A DNA stretch of 9,075 bases, from positions 1-9,075 of the forward strand of contig JACQVT010000045.1 in assembly GCA_016209665.1 (NCBI GenBank). The letters run 5' to 3'. Below the pieces are notes generated by a model. It ran no database searches, was not told the origin of the DNA, and saw only the letters and a program-made list of their open reading frames with translations. The position numbers were made by a program, and so were the translations under genes. The DNA comes from Planctomycetota bacterium. Its GTDB lineage: Bacteria > Planctomycetota > Phycisphaerae > UBA1845 > PWPN01. Each line of letters starts with the position of its first letter. The first letter of the stretch is position 1. Shown one piece after another: positions 1 through 5,030 of the stretch.

Positions 1-27
1 ACGCAGAGGGCACGGAGAAGACAGGAG
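1..27 (+). repeat. Partial dispersed repeat, plus-oriented copy
   Basis: The first 27 bases match the reverse complement of 454-480 at about 22 of 27 positions by eye (core ACGC-GAGG-CAC-GAGAAGA-AGGA). The copy is cut by the window edge. It lies just beyond the stop codon of the zinc-ribbon gene, whereas the other copy lies just before that gene's start, so the gene sits between inverted copies. Purine-rich repeats of this wording are familiar between genes of Planctomycetes and other large environmental genomes. Function unknown. Confidence 0.6.
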
Positions 28-72
28 CCCTGACACATCGAAGCCCGGCTTGGCCGGAACGTCATCGTTCAT
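1..72 (-). CDS. Possible start of an overlapping downstream gene (partial)
   Basis: An ATG at 72 on the minus strand opens a frame that stays open to the window edge, 24 codons beginning MNDDVPAKPGFDVSG. It overlaps the last codons of the zinc-ribbon gene, and a GGAG lies seven bases upstream, a credible ribosome binding site. Against it, the frame runs straight into the dispersed repeat at the window edge, so the coding signal may be chance. No family is recognisable from so short a stretch. Listed as a weak candidate only. Confidence 0.2.
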   Translation of the reverse strand, partial: MNDDVPAKPGFDVSGLLSSPCPLR

Positions 73-424
73 GGGGGTTCTCCGTACCGTTGGTGGGATG
101 ATTCTTTGCTTTCGTAAGACCGCAGTGCACGCACTTTCGATTGGTTACCTTCATTGTGCTGAGGAGTCCAAGGAAACCATCGGGCATGAATAACCGGTGA
201 CCGCACAGCGGACACCTAAGAAAAGTAACAATGAAATAAACATTGAACAACAGGAGGCAGAGAAGCAGCCATCCTGTTTCGTGAACATAGATGCCAGTAT
301 TCACGCCGTATGCGAACAACCCAAACCCGCCGAAAATACAGACAAGGCTCGTCAGGAAGCTCCAGAAAACGATCCGCTGAACGGCCATCAGTCTTCGCAG
401 CACCTTGTCCTGTTCGTCGTTCAT
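62..424 (-). CDS. Small membrane protein with C-terminal zinc ribbon
   Basis: The product is a 120-residue protein not assignable to a named family. A short charged N-terminus (about residues 1-14) is followed by two hydrophobic segments (roughly 18-40 and 50-70), then a treble-clef or zinc-ribbon signature, CPLCGH and later CVHCG, in the C-terminal third. Two Cys-x2-Cys pairs spaced about 27 residues apart would bind one zinc ion. By topology the hairpin of two helices would leave both ends on the same side of the membrane. The frame stays open to a TTG at 493, but those 23 extra residues (MNRRDAEDTEKRGLNRQEAK...) are wholly encoded by the dispersed repeat, so the ATG at 424 (MNDEQDKV) is preferred; an AAGGA lies about seven bases upstream, inside the repeat. 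The gene follows the aminotransferase on the same strand by 70 bases. Role unknown. Confidence 0.6.
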   Translation of the reverse strand: MNDEQDKVLRRLMAVQRIVFWSFLTSLVCIFGGFGLFAYGVNTGIYVHETGWLLLCLLLFNVYFIVTFLRCPLCGHRLFMPDGFLGLLSTMKVTNRKCVHCGLTKAKNHPTNGTENPHER

Positions 425-493
425 CTTGGCGTCCTTGGCCTCTTGGCGGTTCAATCCTCTCTTCTCTGTGTCCTCAGCGTCTCTGCGGTTCAA
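425..493 (-). repeat. Dispersed intergenic repeat, 'NRRDAEDTE' type
   Basis: This purine-rich (on the minus strand) stretch fills the gap between the aminotransferase stop codon and the zinc-ribbon gene. It is built of two related halves, each opening with TTGAACCGC (plus-strand GCGGTTCAA at 485-493 and 446-454, 39 bases or 13 codons apart). Translated in the open frame it gives NRRDAEDTEKRG and NRQEAKDAK. A second, oppositely oriented partial copy lies at 1-27. Similar wording recurs between genes in many Planctomycetes and related genomes; this is recalled knowledge, not searched here. It also supplies the AAGGA before the downstream gene. Confidence 0.7.
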
Positions 494-494
494 C

Positions 495-1793
495 TCACAC
501 TGTCTTCATCGCTTCGCCGATCGCCGCCAGCGTCTGGTCGACGTCCTGCGGCGTGTGCGCCGTCGAGACGAACCACAACCCGCCGGGCACCGTCCGGATA
601 CCCCGCTCCTGCAACGCCAGCCAGAACCGGTCGTACGCCGCCGCGTCCCGAGCCAGCGACGTGCGATAGTCGACGATCTCCTCCCGGTCGTTGAACGACA
701 CGTGGAACACCGCCGGCACGCCGCGAATGTGCACGTCCTTGCCCAGCCGCCCGCCGGCTTCGCGAATGCCCTCCATCAGCCGTTGCCCCATCGCATGAGC
801 GTGCTTCAGCAGCGCCCCATCGTCGGCCGACAGCATCTCCATCGCCGCGAGCGTCGCCGCCATGTTCGGTCCGCTGGAGTTGTACGTGCCCGAGTGCGTC
901 ACCGTCCCGTCGCCGAACGCCTCCATGTATTGCCGCCGGCCAGCGATCCCGCTGACCGGGAACCCGCCCGCCATCCCCTTGGCGAACGTCGCCAGGTCCG
1001 GCGTCACGCCGAAATACCCCTGGGCCCCGCCCAGGCTCACCCGGAACCCCGTAATCACTTCGTCGAAGATCAGCAGCGCCCCGTCCTTCGTGCACAGCTC
1101 GCGAAGCCCTTCGAGGAACCCCGGCCGCGGCATGATCCCGGCGGTGTTGCACATGATCGCCTCGGTCAGCACGGCCGCGATCTCGCCGCGATGCCGCTCG
1201 AACGTCGCGTCGACCAGCGCCAGATCGTTCCACGGACAGATCACCAGGTGTTCGCCCTCGGCGACCGACATTCCCTTGCTCGCCGGCAGCGGCCTGGGTG
1301 ATTCGCGCGGGCCGGCGGTCTCCAAGGGCGGAGCGTAGTTCCAGAACTCGTTATCGAACCAGCCGTGGTAATGCCCCTCGAACCGCAGAACCTTCATCCG
1401 GCCGGTCATGGCCCGGGCCAGCCGGATCGCCCCGTGCACCGCCTCGCTGCCCGACCCGGCGAACCGCTCCATCTCGGCACACGGCACCAGCGAGCAGATC
1501 TTCTCGCTCGCCGCGATCTCCAGCTCGTGCTGCCCCGCGTACATCAGCCCGCGGTCCAGTTCCCGCTTGACCGCCTCGATCACCGGCTGCGGCGAATGGC
1601 CCAGCAGCAGCGGCCCCCGGGCCAGCACGTAGTCGATGAACTCGTTGCCGTCCGCATCCCACACCCGCGAGCCGCGCCCGTGGTCGTAGTACATCGGGTG
1701 CGGGTGCCACGCCTTGCGGACGTTGCTGTGAATCCCCCCCGGACACGTCCGGCACGCCCGCTGGTACAACTCTCTTGACACGTCGAATTTCAT
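495..1793 (-). CDS. Class III PLP aminotransferase, glutamate-1-semialdehyde aminomutase-like
   Basis: This 432-residue protein matches the class III (fold type I) PLP aminotransferases closest to glutamate-1-semialdehyde 2,1-aminomutase, which runs to about 430 residues. Visible landmarks are GSGSEAVHGAIRLAR (113-127, the phosphate-binding region), YHGWFD (142-147), LIFDEVITGFR (241-251, with the Asp contacting the pyridine nitrogen), and TFAKGMAGGFP (269-279) with Lys272 as the Schiff-base lysine. True HemL proteins usually have GSEAT or GSEAV followed by M/S; His120 is unusual. The frame extends to a GTG at 1835, but the ATG at 1793 (MKFDVSREL) gives the usual family start; no strong ribosome binding site is visible. 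No other haem genes are nearby. The neighbourhood (sugar-type oxidoreductase, GntR regulator) instead suggests transamination or amino-mutation in a catabolic or cell-surface sugar pathway. Class is certain, substrate unknown. Confidence 0.9.
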   Translation of the reverse strand: MKFDVSRELYQRACRTCPGGIHSNVRKAWHPHPMYYDHGRGSRVWDADGNEFIDYVLARGPLLLGHSPQPVIEAVKRELDRGLMYAGQHELEIAASEKICSLVPCAEMERFAGSGSEAVHGAIRLARAMTGRMKVLRFEGHYHGWFDNEFWNYAPPLETAGPRESPRPLPASKGMSVAEGEHLVICPWNDLALVDATFERHRGEIAAVLTEAIMCNTAGIMPRPGFLEGLRELCTKDGALLIFDEVITGFRVSLGGAQGYFGVTPDLATFAKGMAGGFPVSGIAGRRQYMEAFGDGTVTHSGTYNSSGPNMAATLAAMEMLSADDGALLKHAHAMGQRLMEGIREAGGRLGKDVHIRGVPAVFHVSFNDREEIVDYRTSLARDAAAYDRFWLALQERGIRTVPGGLWFVSTAHTPQDVDQTLAAIGEAMKTV

Positions 1794-1844
1794 GATTCGG
1801 GATACCGCCTTTCGTTTGGTGCCCGTGCCCCGCACATGACATGG

Positions 1845-2708
1845 TCAGGTTGACCTTAAACCGCCCCGCCGAGCTAACTGGACCCACTCCTTCACAAGTG
1901 TCGGCATCCTGTCAATAACCTGCGTCCCGAAAAGGACTTCATCAACGTACCCCATATGGAGCATGTCAATAACTCGGCAGAGATAGGATCTGCCGCGATC
2001 CCACCAGGTATAACGAGCATCCGCCATCAAATAGTGCCGAGCCCCGAGTCCCGTCACCTCCCGAAGTTCCTCCAGCTCCATGCCGTCCAACAGACTCTCG
2101 TATACGCCGTCGGCCACCCGACTACCAAACGTCGTCGTGTAGTAGTATTCTTTGACCTCCCAGACAGCGACGGGATTGACCACTGACGGAAAAGCACCAT
2201 CCACTCGCCGCGCCAACGTCCGGAGCGGCGCTGCATCACGTGTAAAAGTCGTGAGCTGGCGCGGGTCGTAATCACAGGAGAACTCCTCGGCATTGGCCTC
2301 GATCAACATGTTGATAATGCCCGTCAGGTACGCCGGGGCCTTCTTTTTGCCCTTCTGCTTGTTCATGGGCAAGGGGCACCTGGGGCAGAGTGTCTTCTTC
2401 AGCTTTTCGAAGGTGCGTCGCGCCTGGTCTGCGTCCATCAGGCAAGGCGCGACCATTGTGTTGAGCGTGTGTGCTCGATACTCGAAGTACTCAGATAACG
2501 CGCGGCCCATGGGCGTCGGCTGACCACGTTTCGTGACCAAGTGGCTCGTGCCCAGCCCGATGTTCCTCATCGCTTCGGCCATCGCAGGAAGCTGGGGAAC
2601 GAGGATCTGGCCTGTGCCCCGTTTCGTATACCCGATGTGCTGACTGATGGAGCGGACATTAGCCCAGAAATCCTTGGGCTGGTTCAGGAATCTCGGGTTC
2701 GCCTTCAA
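1845..2708 (-). CDS. Probable type II restriction endonuclease (PD-(D/E)xK type)
   Basis: This 287-residue protein is not assigned to a named family by eye. Its position, coupled to a regulator and divergent from a DNA adenine methyltransferase, marks it as the nuclease of a restriction-modification system. Residues 166-190 contain Asp170-x13-Glu184-Val-Lys186 followed by EYYYTTTFG, fitting a PD-(D/E)xK active site (beta strand AVWEVKEYY); Glu138 or Glu141 could be the extra upstream acid. Residues 11-75 (FWANVRSISQHIGY ... TPMGRALSEYF) look like a winged-helix DNA-reading domain. A Cys108-x2-Cys111 pair and a lysine run (118-123) lie in a linker. Start: TTG at 2708, preceded by AAGGAGG six bases upstream, a near-perfect ribosome binding site; its TTGA overlaps the regulator's stop codon, implying translational coupling. 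Lower GC than the flanking genes. Cleavage specificity cannot be read; the nuclease call rests on motif plus context. Confidence 0.65.
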   Translation of the reverse strand: MKANPRFLNQPKDFWANVRSISQHIGYTKRGTGQILVPQLPAMAEAMRNIGLGTSHLVTKRGQPTPMGRALSEYFEYRAHTLNTMVAPCLMDADQARRTFEKLKKTLCPRCPLPMNKQKGKKKAPAYLTGIINMLIEANAEEFSCDYDPRQLTTFTRDAAPLRTLARRVDGAFPSVVNPVAVWEVKEYYYTTTFGSRVADGVYESLLDGMELEELREVTGLGARHYLMADARYTWWDRGRSYLCRVIDMLHMGYVDEVLFGTQVIDRMPTLVKEWVQLARRGGLRST

Positions 2709-2721
2709 TCCGGTCCTCCTT
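2702..2721 (-). promoter_or_regulatory. Ribosome binding site and TTGA stop-start overlap
   Basis: Minus strand: AAGGAGG, then ACCGGA, then TTG. The strong Shine-Dalgarno match decides the uncommon TTG start for the nuclease. The TGA inside TTGA ends the regulator gene, so ribosomes finishing the regulator can restart on the nuclease. Confidence 0.75.
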
Positions 2722-2947
2722 CAAACCGCCGCACGAAAGCCTCCAGGGGAACACCGGTTGCCCTGCAAATCGCGTGAAGTTCGATCAGATCCAGTCGGCG
2801 TTCGCCTGATTCGTACTTGCTCACGAAGGACTGCGGCTGGCCTATTCGGTCTGCGAGGTCGCTCTGCCTCAGACCCGCTTCAATACGAATCTTGCGCAAC
2901 AGAGATTGAAGACGCGCTTGTGCGGGGGCATCTGCTCGACGAGACAT
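2705..2947 (-). CDS. XRE-family regulator, probable controller protein of the R-M system
   Basis: The product is an 80-residue Cro/CI-type helix-turn-helix protein, about the size of restriction-modification controller (C) proteins. Residues 13-75 form the five-helix domain: LLRKIRIEAGLRQSDLADRI is helix 1-2, QPQSFVSKYESGERR (37-51) is the turn and recognition helix, and LIELHAICRATGVPLEAF closes the domain. The frame stays open to a TTG at 2983, but that codon lies inside the palindromic operator, so the ATG at 2947 is preferred. No ribosome binding site precedes this ATG; a possible -10 box ends ten bases upstream, so the message may be nearly leaderless, as is known for several controller genes. 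The gene is coupled to the nuclease by a TTGA overlap. Likely role, inferred from context: binds the palindrome at 2975-2993 and balances methyltransferase against nuclease expression. Confidence 0.85.
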   Translation of the reverse strand: MSRRADAPAQARLQSLLRKIRIEAGLRQSDLADRIGQPQSFVSKYESGERRLDLIELHAICRATGVPLEAFVRRFEGGPD

Positions 2948-2956
2948 GCTGGACAA

Positions 2957-2985
2957 GGTATAGTGGCTTGACAAATATCCCAAAA
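2957..2985 (-). promoter_or_regulatory. Possible promoter of the regulator-nuclease operon
   Basis: On the minus strand TATACC (2962-2957) is a fair -10 box; the matching -35 position (2985-2980, TTTTGG) is poor, which would fit a promoter needing an activator. The expected start lies about three bases before the regulator's ATG. The region overlaps the palindrome, so one bound regulator dimer could act on both divergent promoters. Confidence 0.3.
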
Positions 2986-2996
2986 CGGGATATCAT
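2968..2996 (+). promoter_or_regulatory. Sigma70-type promoter of the methyltransferase
   Basis: TTGACA (2968-2973), a 17-base spacer and TATCAT (2991-2996) make an almost consensus promoter. Transcription would begin near 3003, giving a leader of about 40 bases before the methyltransferase ATG at 3045. The spacer and the first half of the -10 box are occupied by the palindrome at 2975-2993. Confidence 0.75.
2975..2993. promoter_or_regulatory. Palindromic operator (candidate C-box)
   Basis: ATATCCC-AAAAC-GGGATAT: perfect 7-bp arms around a 5-bp centre. It fills the space between the -35 and -10 boxes of the methyltransferase promoter, so a protein bound here would block polymerase. The adjacent XRE regulator is the obvious ligand. 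Binding is inferred, the palindrome is directly seen. Confidence 0.7.
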
Positions 2997-3044
2997 TTTC
3001 TGCGAACACGAGAGCTTCATGGGTCTTGAAAGAGAGGACGCTCG

Positions 3045-3923
3045 ATGCAGATGACGCTATTCGGCGATGAGCGGCCCTGGTCGGTTACGCCGCTTCGGAA
3101 GGGACTCCTGAAGTGGATCGGCAACAAGCAACGGGTCGCGCACGAAATAGTCTCGTACTTTCCCCCTGACTTCGGCACCTACTTCGAGCCATTTGTCGGT
3201 AGCGCCGCCGTGCTGGCCACCTTCTCGCCAAAGCGTGCCATTAGTTCGGACACATTCGCACCCCTAATCGAAATCTGGCAGACGCTGCACGACGACCCCG
3301 ACCGCCTCAAGCGGTGGTACGCGGAACGATGGCACTCTGTTATGGCGAAGGACAAAGTGGAGGGATACGAACGAGTCAAGGCTTCTTATAACTCTCGACC
3401 CAACGGCGCTGATTTGGTCTTTCTGTGCCGCGCGTGCTATGGGGGCGTTGTTCGCTTCCGGAAAGCCGATGGCTACATGTCCACACCTTGTGGTGTCCAT
3501 CGGCCGATCTCGCCAGCGTCCTTCGCCCGGCGCGTAGACGAATGGCATCGCAGGACAGAGGGGTGCCAGTTCAAGCTCTTGGACTACGGGGAAGCAATGA
3601 ACCTGGCAAGACCGGGCGATCTCATCTATTGCGATCCACCTTATACCCACAGCCAGGCAATTCTCTATGGTGCCCAGTCCTTTCAGCTCAGAGATCTGCT
3701 CAGGACGATAGCCGACTGCAAGAGGCGAGGCGTTTTCGTCGCCCTCAGCATTGATGGCACCAAGCGATCAGGCAATCTTATCTGTGATCTCCGGCTCCCG
3801 TCAGGGCTGTTTCATCGAGAAGTCCTCGTGGATTGCGGCCGATCCATGCTTCGTCGTTTCCAGATGGCGGGGGAAACACTTGAGGCTGAACTTGTAGCCG
3901 ATCGTTTGCTGCTGACGTATTAA
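3045..3923 (+). CDS. D12-class DNA N6-adenine methyltransferase
   Basis: This 292-residue protein transfers a methyl group from S-adenosylmethionine to adenine N6 and would protect host DNA from the neighbouring nuclease. The order of motifs is that of the Dam/alpha (D12) class: LLKWIGNKQRVAHEI (21-35, motif X), YFEPFVGSAAV (46-56, motif I), LCRACYGGVVRF (127-138, where Dam has its NRTCFNG-like segment), IYCDPPY (194-200, catalytic motif IV), and GRSMLRRFQ near the C-terminus. The usual second glycine of motif I is Ala54 (FVGSA instead of FVGAG or FVGSG). Start: ATG at 3045 with AGAGGA six bases upstream. It is driven by the promoter at 2968-2996 and is divergent from the regulator. GC over 3301-3420 is about 54%, well below the flanking clusters. 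Recognition sequence unknown; GATC is possible but not shown. Confidence 0.9.
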   Translation: MQMTLFGDERPWSVTPLRKGLLKWIGNKQRVAHEIVSYFPPDFGTYFEPFVGSAAVLATFSPKRAISSDTFAPLIEIWQTLHDDPDRLKRWYAERWHSVMAKDKVEGYERVKASYNSRPNGADLVFLCRACYGGVVRFRKADGYMSTPCGVHRPISPASFARRVDEWHRRTEGCQFKLLDYGEAMNLARPGDLIYCDPPYTHSQAILYGAQSFQLRDLLRTIADCKRRGVFVALSIDGTKRSGNLICDLRLPSGLFHREVLVDCGRSMLRRFQMAGETLEAELVADRLLLTY

Positions 3924-3944
3924 TCAACGAACCGCTACTGCGAT

Positions 3945-4973
3945 TCATTCACCCATCACGATCTCCTTTCCCATTGCCGAGGATTCATAGGCCGCCAGCG
4001 CCGCCGCCACCGCCTGCCGGCCGTCCCAACCCGTGACCGCCGGCGGCCGTCGGTCCGCCACCGCGTCGATGAAGTCCTGGCACTGCAGCGTGTACGACTC
4101 CAGCCGCACCGGATCGAGGAATCCCTTGCCCTGCCAGTCGATCGGGTCCTGCGTTTCGGCCACCCGCCACTCACCGCCGGTGCACACGCGAAGCTCGCCG
4201 TAGGCGTCCAGGTCGATCAGTCCCTTCTCACCGATGATCCGGCAGGCGAACTGGGCCCGCGGGAACGACGGCTTGGGCACCTGGAACGAGGCCCACAGCG
4301 TCACCAGTGTGCCGTCCGTCAGCGTCATCAGCACCATCGAGCTGCCCTCGACTTTCACGTCCGGCTCGATGCTGCCGCACTTGGCGTAGACCGTCTTGAT
4401 CTCGGCCCCTGTGAACCAGCGGACGCGGTCGAAGTTGTGGATCGCGTGGCCGAACAGCGTCCCCAGATTCTGCGGATCGCTCTGCCACTTGGGCAGGCCC
4501 GCAAGCCCCGTGGCCACCAGCGACGTCTCCTCGATATGTCGGATGCGCCCGATCTGCCCCTCCTCGATGATCCGCTTGGCCTGGATGTTGCACCGGCGCG
4601 TCCGTTGCGAGAAGGCGATCGAGCACCAGACGTTCGCCCGCTTGCACGCCTCGATGATCGCGTCACAGTCGGCCACCGTGCAGGCCATCGGCTTTTCGAT
4701 CACCATGTGCTTGCCCGCCTTCGCCGCCGCCGCCGCCTCGGCCGCGTGCAGGTGGTGCGGCGTCGCGATGAACACCGCGTCCACGTCCTTGCGGACCACC
4801 AGCGACGCTGCCGACGGGTCCAACTGCAGGCCGTAGTCCTTCGCCAGCGGCTCCGCCCGCGACCCGCCCGTCACCGCCACCAGCCGCGCCCGTTTGCAGT
4901 ACCTGCGGATCGTCTCCGAGTACGTCCGCCCCATGAAACCCGACCCGATGATCCCGATCCCGACGTCCGCCAT
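3945..4973 (-). CDS. Gfo/Idh/MocA family NAD(P)-dependent oxidoreductase
   Basis: This 342-residue protein has the family's normal length and layout. The N-terminal Rossmann fold shows GIIGSGFMG (8-15), the family signature EKPMA lies at 93-97 (its lysine is catalytic in the family), and the second-domain motif GHAIHNFDRVRW (175-186) carries the HxxD pair (His179, Asp182). These enzymes oxidise or reduce hydroxyls of sugars, inositols or related compounds with NAD or NADP in the cytoplasm. The ATG at 4973 has GGGAG eight bases upstream. It follows the lipoprotein gene by 57 bases, a gap holding a hairpin, and converges on the methyltransferase with only 21 bases between the stop codons and no evident terminator. 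With the GntR regulator and aminotransferase it suggests use of a sugar or polyol. The exact substrate cannot be told. Confidence 0.92.
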   Translation of the reverse strand: MADVGIGIIGSGFMGRTYSETIRRYCKRARLVAVTGGSRAEPLAKDYGLQLDPSAASLVVRKDVDAVFIATPHHLHAAEAAAAAKAGKHMVIEKPMACTVADCDAIIEACKRANVWCSIAFSQRTRRCNIQAKRIIEEGQIGRIRHIEETSLVATGLAGLPKWQSDPQNLGTLFGHAIHNFDRVRWFTGAEIKTVYAKCGSIEPDVKVEGSSMVLMTLTDGTLVTLWASFQVPKPSFPRAQFACRIIGEKGLIDLDAYGELRVCTGGEWRVAETQDPIDWQGKGFLDPVRLESYTLQCQDFIDAVADRRPPAVTGWDGRQAVAAALAAYESSAMGKEIVMGE

Positions 4974-5007
4974 GATGGAGTCTCCCTGTTTTCTCGCATC
5001 CCCAACT

Positions 5008-5025
5008 CAGGGACTGCTGTCCCTG
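5008..5025. repeat. Intercistronic hairpin
   Basis: CAGGGAC-TGCT-GTCCCTG: perfect 7-bp arms and a 4-base loop, five bases after the lipoprotein stop codon and before the oxidoreductase start. In the transcribed (minus) direction no run of U follows, so it is not a standard terminator. It could stabilise the upstream message or lower read-through, or be one more dispersed palindromic repeat. Confidence 0.6.
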
Positions 5026-5030
5026 GGTTT

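Noticed and set aside
45..57. CCGGC-TTG-GCCGG as a terminator after the zinc-ribbon gene.
   Set aside because: Short 5-bp arms and no T run in the transcribed direction.
405..1301. A long plus-strand open frame antisense to the aminotransferase.
   Set aside because: Arg/His/Pro-rich shadow of a gene with intact PLP enzyme motifs on the other strand; no plausible start signal.
1843..1855. GGTCA-GGT-TGACC as a terminator or insertion boundary at the end of the nuclease gene.
   Set aside because: Only 5-bp arms, partly inside the stop codon, no T run and no matching sequence at the other cassette end.
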